The notes under the pieces were generated by a model. That model ran no database searches and was not told the origin of the DNA. It saw only the letters and a program-made list of their open reading frames with translations. Positions 8,710-17,879 of a DNA stretch of 64,000 nt are shown one piece after another. The stretch is from CAJCIT01 sp963771305 (GTDB lineage: Bacteria; Acidobacteriota; Terriglobia; Bryobacterales; Bryobacteraceae), in contig CAVYTS010000042.1 of assembly GCA_963771305.1 (NCBI GenBank), forward strand, positions 183,275 to 247,274, in the 5' to 3' direction. The position numbers and the translations under genes were made by a program. The first letter of the stretch is position 1, and every line of letters begins with the position of its first letter.

Positions 8710-10299
8710 CTACTTCTCTTCTTCTTCCACGGCTTCGCAGATCATGGCTTCGGTGGTGAGCATGAGTGATGCGATGGACGCCGCGTTTTGAAGCGCCGTA
8801 CGAGTCACCTTGGTGGGGTCAATGACGCCCGACTTTACGAGGTCCTCGTATTGGTCGGTATAGGCGTTGTAGCCAAAATTAGCGTTGGTCTGCTCTTTGA
8901 TTTTCTCGACCACAACCGCGCCCTCAACACCGCTGTTGAGCACGATCTGACGAACCGGCTCCTCGCAGGCCCGGCGAACAATCTTGACACCGAACTGTTC
9001 GTCGGCATCCTCGAGTTTGAAGCCATCAAGAGCAAGCGAGCCACGAAGCAGCGCGATGCCGCCGCCCGGGACGATACCTTCTTCAACTGCGGCCCGTGTG
9101 GCATGCAGGGCATCTTCGACGCGAGCCTTCTTCTCTTTCATCTCGGTTTCGGTCGCCGCGCCGACTTTAATGATCGCTACGCCGCCGGCGAGCTTTGCCA
9201 GCCGTTCCTGCAACTTTTCTTTGTCGTAGTCAGAGGTCGTCTCTTCGATTTGCGTCCGCAGTTGCTTGATACGGCCTTCGATGTTCTTTGCAGCTCCGGC
9301 GCCGTCGATGATGGTGGTGTTGTCCTTATCCACCGTTATGCGCCTCGCGCGGCCCAGATCTTCGAGTTTGACGCTGTCGAGCTTGATGCCTGTCTCTTCC
9401 ATGATGGCCTTGCCGCCAGTCAGGATGGAGATATCGTCGAGCATAGCCTTACGGCGATCGCCGAAGCCCGGCGCCTTTACCGCACAGACATTGATGGTTC
9501 CGCGAAGCCTGTTGACAACCAGCGTCGCCAGCGCCTCACCTTCTACTTCTTCGGAAACGATGAGCATGGGCTTGCCCGCCCGGGAGATTTGTTCGAGCAC
9601 GGGCAGAAGATCTTTCATGCTATTGATCTTCTTTTCGTGGATCAGGACATAGGCCTCTTCGAGAACGCATTCCATGCGATCCTGGTCGGTCACAAAGTAT
9701 GGCGAAAGATAACCGCGGTCGAACTGCATGCCTTCGACAGTCTGAAGTTCGGTGGTCATGGTCTTTGATTCCTCCACCGTGATTACGCCGTCTTTGCCGA
9801 CTTTCTTCATTGCCTCGGCGATGACGTCGCCAATGGTAGGGTCGCTGTTAGCGGAAATGCTGGCCACCTGGGCGATCATGTCGCCTGAGACAGGCTTGGA
9901 CAGCTTCTGAACGCCCGCGACAACCACGTCTACTGCCTTGTCGATTCCACGTTTCACAGCCATCGGGTTCGCGCCCGCCGTGACCGCTTTAACGCCCTCG
10001 CGGAAAATCGCCTGGGCCAGGATGGTGGCGGTGGTGGTGCCGTCGCCGGCGATGTCGGAGGTCTTGGAAGCGACTTCCTTCACCATCTGAGCGCCCATAT
10101 TCTCAAGGTGGTCCTGAAGCTCAATCTCTTTCGCAACCGTGACACCGTCTTTCGTGATGGTGGGGCCGCCGAACTTCTTGTCCAGAACAACGTTGCGCCC
10201 CTTTGGGCCAAGCGTGACCTTTACCGCGTCCGCCATTTTGTTAACGCCGCGAAGAATCGCCTGGCGCGTGTTGTCGCCGTAAACAATCTGTTTTGCCAT
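8710..10299 (-). CDS. groL: 60 kDa chaperonin GroEL
   Basis: A full-length chaperonin of 529 residues that refolds proteins in a double-ring complex with GroES in the cytoplasm. It starts MAKQIVYGDNTRQAILRG. The ATP-binding motifs KVTLGPKGRNV and GDGTTTATILAQ and the late motif GIVPGGGIALLRG are present. The C-terminus ends in VEEEEK and lacks the Gly-Gly-Met repeat tail seen in many GroELs, a feature shared by some secondary copies. It lies 15 bp after groES on the same strand and is followed by a strong terminator. Extra groEL copies are common in this phylum, so I cannot say whether this is the main one. Confidence 0.97.
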   Translation of the reverse strand: MAKQIVYGDNTRQAILRGVNKMADAVKVTLGPKGRNVVLDKKFGGPTITKDGVTVAKEIELQDHLENMGAQMVKEVASKTSDIAGDGTTTATILAQAIFREGVKAVTAGANPMAVKRGIDKAVDVVVAGVQKLSKPVSGDMIAQVASISANSDPTIGDVIAEAMKKVGKDGVITVEESKTMTTELQTVEGMQFDRGYLSPYFVTDQDRMECVLEEAYVLIHEKKINSMKDLLPVLEQISRAGKPMLIVSEEVEGEALATLVVNRLRGTINVCAVKAPGFGDRRKAMLDDISILTGGKAIMEETGIKLDSVKLEDLGRARRITVDKDNTTIIDGAGAAKNIEGRIKQLRTQIEETTSDYDKEKLQERLAKLAGGVAIIKVGAATETEMKEKKARVEDALHATRAAVEEGIVPGGGIALLRGSLALDGFKLEDADEQFGVKIVRRACEEPVRQIVLNSGVEGAVVVEKIKEQTNANFGYNAYTDQYEDLVKSGVIDPTKVTRTALQNAASIASLMLTTEAMICEAVEEEEK

Positions 10300-10314
10300 T
10301 GATGGGTTCCTTTG

Positions 10315-10638
10315 TTACTTCTTCGCCGGGCTGGCCGATTTCGCCGTCCCGTTTGTGGTCAGAACTGCTAGAACGTCGTCCTCGCGCATAATGATGTACT
10401 CAGTGCCTTCGACCTTGGTCTCACTGCCTGAGTACTTGCCGAAGAGGATGCGGTCTCCGACTTTCACGTCCAGCGGAGCCAGTTGGCCGTCTTCCAGCCG
10501 TTTGCCGCGGCCAATTGCGATCACGTCACCTTCCTGCGGCTTCTCCTTGGCGGAATCCGGGATGATGATGCCGTTCCGGACACTTTCCTGTTCTTCGGTT
10601 CGCTTCACGATGATGCGGTCATATAGGGGTCTAATCAT
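10315..10638 (-). CDS. groS: 10 kDa co-chaperonin GroES
   Basis: Co-chaperonin of 107 residues, the lid of the GroEL cage. It starts IRPLYDRIIVKRTEEQ. The mobile loop region SVRNGIIIPDSAKEKPQEG and the strand VIAIGRGKRLEDG are typical. KVGDRILFGKYSG and EYIIMREDDVLAV complete the beta barrel. A Ser/Ala/Lys tail extends about ten residues beyond the usual end. Its start codon overlaps the last 8 bp of the gene upstream (10631-11068), so translation is probably coupled. Confidence 0.97.
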   Translation of the reverse strand: MIRPLYDRIIVKRTEEQESVRNGIIIPDSAKEKPQEGDVIAIGRGKRLEDGQLAPLDVKVGDRILFGKYSGSETKVEGTEYIIMREDDVLAVLTTNGTAKSASPAKK

Positions 10639-11068
10639 GTTGTAAATCTCCTTTACCTGTTTCTATCTGCTGAGCAAGCAGAGGCGACTCGACGTCACTT
10701 GATAGTCGACGGCGCTCTGTTTTCGCCAGCCGTATTGCTTGATATCTGGGATCTTTTCGAATCAATTGCCGGACTTGGTCGGTCAACTCTTGCCAGTCAC
10801 GGATGAAATAGCCGGCTTCGCCCTTGGCCAGGACCTCGACACGTTTTTCCCTAAGAATGGCGATGATCGCCCGCGTGTCGGATCGATTTTGTTGGGATTG
10901 CTTTCCAGCCACCGCAAGCAGCAGTGCATGTGACACGCGATCGAACTCGGCGCTGACTTGCGGCCGGATCTGTTCCGCCCATTCGATTTGGCTCGGCGTA
11001 CCGATCAACGTGTTCAGAGTGGCACCTGAGCCTTGGTGGGCATTGCCCGGTTTCGGACTTGTGGTCAT
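10631..11068 (-). CDS. Small protein of unknown function upstream of groES
   Basis: A protein of 145 residues that overlaps groES by 8 bp. I do not know its function. The centre carries LIGTPSQIEWAEQIRP, a motif seen in short bacterial proteins of unknown role, followed by helical segments (AIIAILREKRVEVLAK, YFIRDWQELTDQVRQL) and a charged C-terminus. No membrane segment or signal peptide is visible. The coupled arrangement with groES is unusual, since groES is normally the first gene of the operon. It may be a client, a co-regulated stress protein or a chance neighbour. The start at 11068 follows GGGCGGA at a fair distance. Confidence 0.65.
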   Translation of the reverse strand: MTTSPKPGNAHQGSGATLNTLIGTPSQIEWAEQIRPQVSAEFDRVSHALLLAVAGKQSQQNRSDTRAIIAILREKRVEVLAKGEAGYFIRDWQELTDQVRQLIRKDPRYQAIRLAKTERRRLSSDVESPLLAQQIETGKGDLQHD

Positions 11069-11301
11069 TTTTCCGCCCGCGTAGCTCGGTAAGTCTAAGA
11101 AAAAAAGGCCGAAACATCCGACTTAGTTCGGAAGCTCCAGGAGTGGGCAGAAATGCTCAGGCAGTACTAGTATGACACGGAACCGGGTCGTGCCGTCCGC
11201 TTGTTAATGACTCTGGTCGCCGGTCGTTACAAGGTCCACTGTCTAAACTGTCGCCCGAACAGACCACAGGGCCAACAGTCCGGCTGAGATCTGTGTTGCT
11301 C

Positions 11302-11330
11302 TTGACGGCTTTCGCTACCGCGTATATACT
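11302..11330 (+). promoter_or_regulatory. Sigma-70-type promoter of padR
   Basis: TTGACG at 11302-11307 and TATACT at 11325-11330 are separated by exactly 17 bp, close to the housekeeping consensus. Transcription would start near 11337, about 30 bp before the padR start codon and inside the palindromic operator. Confidence 0.75.
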
Positions 11331-11338
11331 CGGATTAC

Positions 11339-11358
11339 TCACTAAGATGTCTTAGTGA
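11339..11358. promoter_or_regulatory. Palindromic PadR operator
   Basis: TCACTAAGA (11339-11347) and TCTTAGTGA (11350-11358) form a perfect 9-bp inverted repeat with a 2-bp centre (TG). It lies immediately after the -10 box and before the padR start codon. PadR proteins are dimeric winged-helix repressors that often control their own promoter through such sites; autorepression is inferred from position. Confidence 0.75.
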
Positions 11359-11366
11359 GATCGATC

Positions 11367-11696
11367 ATGGCGAGACAAGATTCTTTACAAGGGTCCCTTC
11401 CTCTGCTGGTTCTCAAGATCCTCTCCCGCCGCGGGCCGTTGCACGGCTACGGGCTTACCACCCACATCGAGGAGATGTCGTCCGACATCCTCCGCGTTGA
11501 GGAGGGTTCGCTCTATCCCGCGCTCCACCGTATGGAGGAGGCAGGCTGGATCAAAGCGAGCTGGGTAATCACGGAAAACAACCGGCGTGCGCGGCTCTAC
11601 GAAATCACGGCTGGAGGCCGCAAGCAATTGGAGACGGAGGAAGACCGCTGGCGCGCCGTGACGGATGCCGTCGGCCACATTTTGAAGCACGCCTGA
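11367..11696 (+). CDS. PadR family transcriptional regulator
   Basis: A winged-helix regulator of 109 residues starting MARQDSLQGSLPLLVLKIL. The PadR signature is clear: HGYGLTTHIEEMS, EEGSLYPALHRMEEAGWI and the wing YEITAGGRKQLETE. It is the short (PadR-s1) type, typical of Acidobacteriota, where such regulators stand in front of large FtsX-type permeases. The permease starts 10 bp downstream. The promoter contains a perfect palindrome at the expected transcription start, so it probably represses its own operon. I chose the ATG at 11367; a GTG at 11355 lies inside the operator and is unlikely. Confidence 0.93.
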   Translation: MARQDSLQGSLPLLVLKILSRRGPLHGYGLTTHIEEMSSDILRVEEGSLYPALHRMEEAGWIKASWVITENNRRARLYEITAGGRKQLETEEDRWRAVTDAVGHILKHA

Positions 11697-11706
11697 GGAG
11701 ATACCG

Positions 11707-14418
11707 ATGTCCTGGCTGGCCCGTGTCATACGAGTGTTTCATGAATCCAAGCTCGACCGCGACCTAGCCGACGAGCAGCGATTCCACATTGAGGCGCGCA
11801 AGGAGGATTTGATCCGGCGAGGCATGTCCGCCGACGAGGCAGCGCGAGCGGCACGACGCCAGTTCGGCAATCCTCTTCAACTTCGCGAGCACAGCCGGGA
11901 CGCTCGCTTAGTGCCTTGGCTGGAGTCCGTGCTGCATGACATACAGTTCGGCCTGCGCATGTTGAGCAAGAACCCGGCGGTGACGCTAGCCGCGGTGGTT
12001 TCCCTAGCACTCGCAATTGGCTCCTCCACCGCCGCGTTCTCTTTGATCGACGCCCTTATACTCCGGCCCTTGCCCGTTACAGACGCGGCGCGGCTAGTAT
12101 ACGTAAGCTACCCGTCCGAGAGTCCGGACCCCGGGCAACGGCAGGAGGATGTCGACTCATTCAGCTACCCGCTGTTCCGGCAGATGCGCGATGCGGCGCT
12201 CCCTCAGGCAGACCTGTTCGCGGTGGGTTATCAAAGTGAGCAATCGGCGATCTTTAACGGAACAGGTGGAAGGGTGGAGAAGGTTATACCGCAGTGGATT
12301 TCCGGGAACTCCTTCGAGATTCTCGGCATCAGACCGGCGCTGGGCCGGCTTCTTTCCGCGAGTGACGACTTGCGTCCAGGCGCTCACCCAGTGGCTGTAT
12401 TGAGCTACGACTTCTGGCAGCGGCGTTTTGGAGGAGACCCGCACGTGCTGGGGCAATGGTTCACGCGAGAAGACAACTCCGTCCAAGGCGAGCCATTTCA
12501 GATTGTTGGCGTCGCTCAAGCGGGCTTCACTGGCCTCGAGCCTGGATACCGGACAGATGTATGGATGTCGACCATGATGTTTACCGAGGCAATTGACAAG
12601 TCGGGCTGGAGCTGGCTGCGTATCTGGGGACGCCTGAAGCCAGGCATCGAAGCAGACCAGCTACGGTCGAACATTCAAGGACCATTTACGGCGGACCGCC
12701 GCGAGCGAGTGGCCAAGTACTTCCCGGCCGACGCGCCTCCCGAGCAGCTGCGCTTGTTCCTCAACTCGCCGGTTCACGTTGCGTCCGCGGCCCACGGCCC
12801 TTCCCTGCTGCGCCAGGACCTCGAAAGGCCGCTGTGGATTCTTGCGAGCGTGGCAGGGTTGGTGTTGCTAATTGCCTGCTTCAACGTCGCGAATTTGTAC
12901 CTGGCGCGGGTTACCGCGCGTGATCATGAGATGGCGCTGCGAATATCCATCGGGGCGGGCCGGCTCCGACTGCTGCAACAACTGCTTGTCGAGAGCGGGC
13001 TGATTGCGCTTGCCGCCTGCGTTCTGGGAGCGGTATTCGCAGCCACCACAGCGCCCACCGTCGTGAGCATGTTGTCCACGACGCATAGCCAGATCTTTCT
13101 CGACCTCCGCCCGAACGCGAGTGTATTTGGATTCTTGGTGGTAATTTGCACGGTGACCACCATGCTGTTCGGCCTGGCGCCGGCGTTGCGGGCCTCCCGG
13201 ACATCGCCGAACACGGCATTGAAAGGCTGCTCCTTGAAAGCCTCCACACGCATCGGCCTTTTGCGCCCACTTCTAGCCGTACAAGTAGGATTCAGTTTTG
13301 TGGTGCTGTTTGTAGCCGGCCTGCTGCTGTTCACGTTTCAGCGATTGAATCACATCGACCCGGGCTTTGCCAAAGAAGGAGTGATCGTCTGCCGGGTAGA
13401 GGGGAAGATCCTTCGTGAAGGCGGAGACAAGGCGCGGAATCTCTGGCAACAATTGGTAGACCACGTGGGGCGACTCAACGGCATTCAGTCTGCGAGCGCT
13501 TCCGGTTGGGCGCTCTTCCGAGGCTGGGGTTGGTCCGAGGGCGTTCGCATTCCGGGACGCAAGCCGGACGATTTCGAACCCAGCTATCTGGGTATATCGC
13601 CTGGATTCTTAGGGACGATGAAGATTCAGCTGATCGCTGGCCGCGATTTCACTCCCCACGACGCGGAACCCGAGATGCCGACGATGGTCATCGTGAATCA
13701 GGCTTTTGTGCGCCGCTATTACCCGCACAAGTACCCGGTGGGGCGGCAGTTTCTGCGACAGGGACCAAACAAGACTTGGATTCCTCAGTTAATTGCCGGA
13801 GTCGCCGGAGACGCCAAATACAATGACCTTCGGGAACCCGCGCCGCCGACGGTCTATGTACCGTACCGAGGTCAGGATGGCGGGGCTACGCTCGAAATCC
13901 GAACCACGCTCGATCCCGCGAACCTGGCCACTCTGTTGCGAACTGAGATCCCTCGTGTTCACGCCGGCTTTAGCCTCACGGACGTGTATCTTCAATCCGA
14001 CTTCATCAACAACACGCTGACCCGCGAGCGCCTTATGGCTCTACTTTCCGGCTTTTTCGGGCTAGTCGCCGTAACATTGGTTGGCATTGGGCTTTATGGC
14101 GTCTTAAGCTATCTGGTCGTGCAGCGGACCCGGGAGATTGGCATTCGGGTCGCCTTGGGTGCGAAACAAGGTCAAACAGTCCGGCTTGTGTTGTCCAGTA
14201 TCGGTGCGGTGGTCGCGATGGGATTGGCCGGTGGGGTAGTCATCGCGCTCGGCATGGGCAGAGTCATGACCAGCCTACTCTTCGAGGTCAAACCCTCCGA
14301 TTTTATGGGGATCGCTCTACCGCTCGGTTTCTTGCTGCTGGCCTCGATGGTCGCAGCGTTACCGGCGGCCATACGCGCGACGCAAGTTGATCCAGCCATT
14401 GCCCTGCGCTACGAGTAA
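11707..14418 (+). CDS. Large MacB/FtsX-type permease (acidobacterial PadR-linked family)
   Basis: A membrane protein of 903 residues. It has a cytoplasmic N-terminal helix region (ELADEQRFHIEAR-like, DEAARAARRQFGN), then a first membrane helix near residue 95 (AVTLAAVVSLALAIGSSTAAF) and a periplasmic MacB-PCD domain (PVAVLSYDFWQRRFGGDP). A three-helix FtsX block follows near 380-480, then a second periplasmic domain, then a C-terminal FtsX block (LFGLAPALRASR earlier, GIGLYGVLSYLVVQRTREIG and ALPAAIRATQVDPAIALR at the end). No ATPase gene is adjacent. This duplicated architecture is characteristic of the acidobacterial family transcribed with PadR. A role in transport or in transmitting ATPase motion across the envelope is inferred from FtsX relatives; the substrate is unknown. 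Confidence 0.9.
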   Translation: MSWLARVIRVFHESKLDRDLADEQRFHIEARKEDLIRRGMSADEAARAARRQFGNPLQLREHSRDARLVPWLESVLHDIQFGLRMLSKNPAVTLAAVVSLALAIGSSTAAFSLIDALILRPLPVTDAARLVYVSYPSESPDPGQRQEDVDSFSYPLFRQMRDAALPQADLFAVGYQSEQSAIFNGTGGRVEKVIPQWISGNSFEILGIRPALGRLLSASDDLRPGAHPVAVLSYDFWQRRFGGDPHVLGQWFTREDNSVQGEPFQIVGVAQAGFTGLEPGYRTDVWMSTMMFTEAIDKSGWSWLRIWGRLKPGIEADQLRSNIQGPFTADRRERVAKYFPADAPPEQLRLFLNSPVHVASAAHGPSLLRQDLERPLWILASVAGLVLLIACFNVANLYLARVTARDHEMALRISIGAGRLRLLQQLLVESGLIALAACVLGAVFAATTAPTVVSMLSTTHSQIFLDLRPNASVFGFLVVICTVTTMLFGLAPALRASRTSPNTALKGCSLKASTRIGLLRPLLAVQVGFSFVVLFVAGLLLFTFQRLNHIDPGFAKEGVIVCRVEGKILREGGDKARNLWQQLVDHVGRLNGIQSASASGWALFRGWGWSEGVRIPGRKPDDFEPSYLGISPGFLGTMKIQLIAGRDFTPHDAEPEMPTMVIVNQAFVRRYYPHKYPVGRQFLRQGPNKTWIPQLIAGVAGDAKYNDLREPAPPTVYVPYRGQDGGATLEIRTTLDPANLATLLRTEIPRVHAGFSLTDVYLQSDFINNTLTRERLMALLSGFFGLVAVTLVGIGLYGVLSYLVVQRTREIGIRVALGAKQGQTVRLVLSSIGAVVAMGLAGGVVIALGMGRVMTSLLFEVKPSDFMGIALPLGFLLLASMVAALPAAIRATQVDPAIALRYE

Positions 14419-14466
14419 GGACAGCGGAATCGAGTTTCTCTCGGACGGTCGTTGAGACGTCGTGCA

Positions 14467-15720
14467 CTAAACCTGAATCGTCGACACATCCACCAGGGAG
14501 TGATGACCTTCCAGCACTACGATGCCGCTTTCCGTGACGTGGTACTTCTTGCGGTCTTCGTCCAGGTCGTAGCCAATCATGGCGCCTTCCGGTACCTTGA
14601 CATTCTTGTCTAGAATCGCCCGCCGTACCTTAGCGTGACGTCCGACATCGACGTTGTCGAAGAGAATGGAATCCTCTACATGGGATCCCGTGTGGATCCT
14701 CACACCGCGTCCGATGACCGAGCCCTTCACTAAGCCGCCCGAGACGATCGAGCCGCCGGCCACGATGCTGTCTAGACTTTGGCCGCGCCGTCCGTCGTGG
14801 TCAAACACGAATTTGGCTGGAGCGTCCGAATAGCCCGCCGTACGCAAAGGCCACTGGCGGTTGTACAAGTTGAGTTCGGGCGAAACGGCTCGCAGATCCA
14901 TGCTGGCTTCGTAATAGGCGTCCAGGGTTCCCACATCGCGCCAATAGACAGGGGCCCCGATCGGGTCGCCCGGGATTTTGTTCGTCTGAAAGTCGTAAGC
15001 GTACATGTCGGCCCGCCCAATCAGAGAAGGCAGAATGTCCTTGCCGAAATCGTGCGAGCTATTTGGATTTTGGGCGTCGGCATATAGCTCACGAACCAAG
15101 AGATCCGTCGAAAACACGTAGTTGCCCATGGAGGCGAAGACGCGCATGGGGTCGCCCGGCATGGTGGGGGCGTCAGGATTCTTCTCGTGGAAGCCGGCGA
15201 TTGCCCCATCGGCTGTGACTTCGATCACGCCGAACTCACTGGCGAGTTCTTTCTCGACCGGAATGGCCGCGATGGTGGCGCTGGCCTTTTTCTCAACGTG
15301 GTATTCGATCATCTGCCGGATATTCATGCGGTAGATATGATCGGCTCCGAAAATCACCACCAGGTGTGGATCCGCTTGTTCAATCAAGTTGACGTTCTGA
15401 TAGATGGCGTCCGCCGTGCCCCGGTACCAATCTTCGTGGTGGGAACGCATTTGCGCCGGGACGGGGATGATGAAGTTGTTCTTGAGCAATCCACTTACTT
15501 CCCAGCCCTCGCGCAAGTGCTGTAGCAGAGACTGGCTCTTGAACTGGATCAGAACGTAGATGGAATAGATCCCCGAATTGAGGAGGTTGCTGAGGACAAA
15601 ATCGACAATTCGGTACCGGCCTCCGAACGGGACCGCAGGTTTGGCCCGTTCCTTGGTGAGGGGGTACAGCCTCGTCCCTTTCCCCCCGGCCAGAACAAAG
15701 GCTAGAACTCGAAGCTGCAT
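14467..15720 (-). CDS. glgC: Glucose-1-phosphate adenylyltransferase
   Basis: An ADP-glucose pyrophosphorylase of 417 residues that makes ADP-glucose from glucose 1-phosphate and ATP for glycogen synthesis. The nucleotidyltransferase loop VLAGGKGTRLYPLTKERAK and the substrate motif GRYRIVDFVLSNLLNSG are at the N-terminus, with WYRGTADAIYQN and FGADHIYRMN following. The C-terminal third is a left-handed beta helix (SIVAGGSIVSGG, VIGRGVRIHTGSHVEDS). Full length, no lesions. It lies alone between the permease and pepA on opposite or separated transcripts. Confidence 0.97.
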   Translation of the reverse strand: MQLRVLAFVLAGGKGTRLYPLTKERAKPAVPFGGRYRIVDFVLSNLLNSGIYSIYVLIQFKSQSLLQHLREGWEVSGLLKNNFIIPVPAQMRSHHEDWYRGTADAIYQNVNLIEQADPHLVVIFGADHIYRMNIRQMIEYHVEKKASATIAAIPVEKELASEFGVIEVTADGAIAGFHEKNPDAPTMPGDPMRVFASMGNYVFSTDLLVRELYADAQNPNSSHDFGKDILPSLIGRADMYAYDFQTNKIPGDPIGAPVYWRDVGTLDAYYEASMDLRAVSPELNLYNRQWPLRTAGYSDAPAKFVFDHDGRRGQSLDSIVAGGSIVSGGLVKGSVIGRGVRIHTGSHVEDSILFDNVDVGRHAKVRRAILDKNVKVPEGAMIGYDLDEDRKKYHVTESGIVVLEGHHSLVDVSTIQV

Positions 15721-15857
15721 ACCGTGGTCCCTCCGCCGCTACAGCATACTGAAACCAATTCTAGATTGTATGATTGCACCGCCCCGGCGCTCCACTTTTT
15801 TTGGCGGAGGTGCTGGACCGCCCAGGGCTGCTGCTCAACGACAACCATGTTGGGCCA

Positions 15858-17351
15858 CTAGGTCCAATTCAGCGCCAAGTCCACAAACGATCGCACGGCT
15901 ACGCCGGTGGGACCCTTTGACATCCAACTCTTTCCTTCATCGAGCCACGCGGTCGCGGCAATGTCGAGATGCACCCAGGGTGTTGGGTCGGCAAACTCGC
16001 GTAGAAACCAGGCGGCCGTGATGGAGCCAGCTTGCCGCCCGGAGCCGATGTTTGGCAGGTCAGCGAAGGCGCATTTCAGGTATTCTTTGTATTCTTCATC
16101 CATCGGCAACTGCCAGGTCTTTTCGCCTGCGCTTGCCGCAGCAGCCATAAACCTGTTCAGCAGATCCTCGTTGTTGGTGAAGGCGCCAATATTGTATTGG
16201 CCCAGCGCAACTCCGATTGCACCCGTTAGGGTAGCCGCATCCACAATATGGGTGGCGCCATTCCGGTTGGCATATGTGAGGGCGTCGGCCAAAATCAAGC
16301 GGCCTTCAGCGTCCGTGTTCAGGACCTCAATGGTCTTTCCCGACATGGCAGTCACGATGTCGCCGGGCCGCTGGGCTCGGTCGCTGACCATGTTCTCCAC
16401 AGTCGGCACATAGGCGGTGACGGCCACCGGCGGCTTCAGCTGCGCGATGGTCCGCATCGCGCCCAGCACGGCGGCGGCGCCGGCCATATCGTACTTCATC
16501 TTCTCCATCCCCTCAGAGGGCTTGATGGAATTGCCGCCGGTGTCGAATGTGACGCCTTTACCCACCAGCGCCAGCTGATCGGTGGACTTCGGCTGAGCGG
16601 GTTTGTATTTCACCACGATCAAGAAGGGCGGCTCCGCGCTGCCGATTGCTACACCCAGAAGGGATCCCATGCCAAGCCGGGTCATCTCCTCGCGGTCCAG
16701 GACCTCGCACCCTAGACCCTCTTCTGCTGCCATACGGCGGGCGGCTTCGACCAGGACGGCCGGTGTCAGTTTGTTGGCGGGCTCGTTCACCAGATCGCGG
16801 GTGAAGTTCTGTGACTCCGCGATGATGCGGCCCCGCTCCAAAGCTTCCACCAGGGAACTGTTGGCGGTGCCAGGCACAACCACCGTGAACGAATCAATGC
16901 TCTGGGGGCCAGCCGGAGTCTTCGGATCGCTCTTGTACTTGTCCGGCTCCCAGCCGCCGACCACGGCACCCTCGGCTGCTGCCAGAACGTGCTCCGCGGA
17001 AGCTAGATCCTGCTCCAGCAGCAAGGCGATGCTTCGTGCCCCCTTGCCTTTCAGGCACCGGACCAGTGTTCCGGCGGTCCGCCGCACTTCAACTGTGGAG
17101 ATCTTCCCGGCTTTGCCGCCTCCAATCACGATTAGCCTTTTCGCCGCCAAACCGGCCGGACGATGCAAGACGGCCGTTTCATAGAGCTTGCCGGTGAATT
17201 CGCCACTGGCTCGAAGCTCTGCCAGCCAGCCGTTCTGCTCGGCAACAGGCGAATCGGCCGGCGTTTGTCCAGTCTCTGTTTCAAAAGCAAGGACAGCAAA
17301 TGCGTCGGCCTCAGTCTGGGCCGCTGGAGAAGTTTGAATGAGAAGTTGCAT
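15858..17351 (-). CDS. pepA: Cytosol (leucyl) aminopeptidase
   Basis: An M17 zinc aminopeptidase of 497 residues that trims N-terminal residues from peptides in the cytoplasm. The family signature NTDAEGRLILADAL is present, as are the metal-binding and catalytic segments GKGVTFDTGGNSIKPSEG and KYDMAGAAAVLGAM. The N-terminal domain carries RLIVIGGGKAGK. The C-terminus (PWVHLDIAATAW, GPTGVAVRSFVDL) is normal. It starts 18 bp after smpB ends on the same strand, so the two may share a transcript. Confidence 0.96.
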   Translation of the reverse strand: MQLLIQTSPAAQTEADAFAVLAFETETGQTPADSPVAEQNGWLAELRASGEFTGKLYETAVLHRPAGLAAKRLIVIGGGKAGKISTVEVRRTAGTLVRCLKGKGARSIALLLEQDLASAEHVLAAAEGAVVGGWEPDKYKSDPKTPAGPQSIDSFTVVVPGTANSSLVEALERGRIIAESQNFTRDLVNEPANKLTPAVLVEAARRMAAEEGLGCEVLDREEMTRLGMGSLLGVAIGSAEPPFLIVVKYKPAQPKSTDQLALVGKGVTFDTGGNSIKPSEGMEKMKYDMAGAAAVLGAMRTIAQLKPPVAVTAYVPTVENMVSDRAQRPGDIVTAMSGKTIEVLNTDAEGRLILADALTYANRNGATHIVDAATLTGAIGVALGQYNIGAFTNNEDLLNRFMAAAASAGEKTWQLPMDEEYKEYLKCAFADLPNIGSGRQAGSITAAWFLREFADPTPWVHLDIAATAWLDEGKSWMSKGPTGVAVRSFVDLALNWT

Positions 17352-17369
17352 GGTGTTTTAGGAACTAGT

Positions 17370-17879
17370 TTATTGGCGTCCGCGTCGACCCAGTGCGGCT
17401 TTTGCTTCCGCCTGCATTTCCTTGGCGCGTTCGGACTCTCGTTTGTCGTGAAATTTCTTGCCTTTAGCGACGGCGATTTCCACTTTGATCCGACCGCCTT
17501 TCAAGTACAGCTTAACGGGCACAATGGTCAGCCCTTTTTCGCGGGTCTCCACCTGCAGTTTATCGATCTCAGAGCGGTGCAGCAGCAGTTTGCGCTTGCG
17601 GGCGGGCTGGTGATTCATGATGTTCCCGTGCGAATACTCGCTAATGTGAGCGTTCACGAGCCAAGCCTCACCGCCGGTAACCTCCGCATAAGCCTCCTTG
17701 AGCTGAACCTTGCCGCCCTTGGCCGCTTTGACTTCTGTGCCGGTCAGCACCATTCCCGCCTCAAAACGATCGAGAAGATGGTAATTGTGCCCTGCCGATC
17801 GGTTATCGCTCAAGATTTTGATCTCGCTGGATTGTTGCGCCAAGTGTTTCCGCCGACAATGGGCGGACTCCCCCACCAT
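17370..17879 (-). CDS. smpB: SsrA-binding protein SmpB
   Basis: Trans-translation factor that binds tmRNA and rescues stalled ribosomes. The core is complete: HNYHLLDRFEAGMVLTG, TEVKAAKGGKVQLKEAYAE, VNAHISEYSHGN and the basic C-terminal tail KGKKFHDKRE. The start is uncertain. The open frame extends to 17978, but family members begin a few residues before SDNRSAGHNY; the ATG at 17879 gives 169 residues, and a TTG at 17843 preceded by GGCGGA would give the usual length. The core and stop are certain. Confidence 0.93.
   Translation of the reverse strand: MVGESAHCRRKHLAQQSSEIKILSDNRSAGHNYHLLDRFEAGMVLTGTEVKAAKGGKVQLKEAYAEVTGGEAWLVNAHISEYSHGNIMNHQPARKRKLLLHRSEIDKLQVETREKGLTIVPVKLYLKGGRIKVEIAVAKGKKFHDKRESERAKEMQAEAKAALGRRGRQ

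Noticed and set aside
8788..9768. Long plus-strand open frame opposite groEL (326 codons)
   Set aside because: It mirrors the codon structure of groL on the other strand and has no independent motif.
11070..11160. Possible CIRCE (HrcA) operator upstream of the groES operon
   Set aside because: GAGTG...GCTC-like strings occur, but the TTAGCACTC/GAGTGCTAA inverted repeat is not present.
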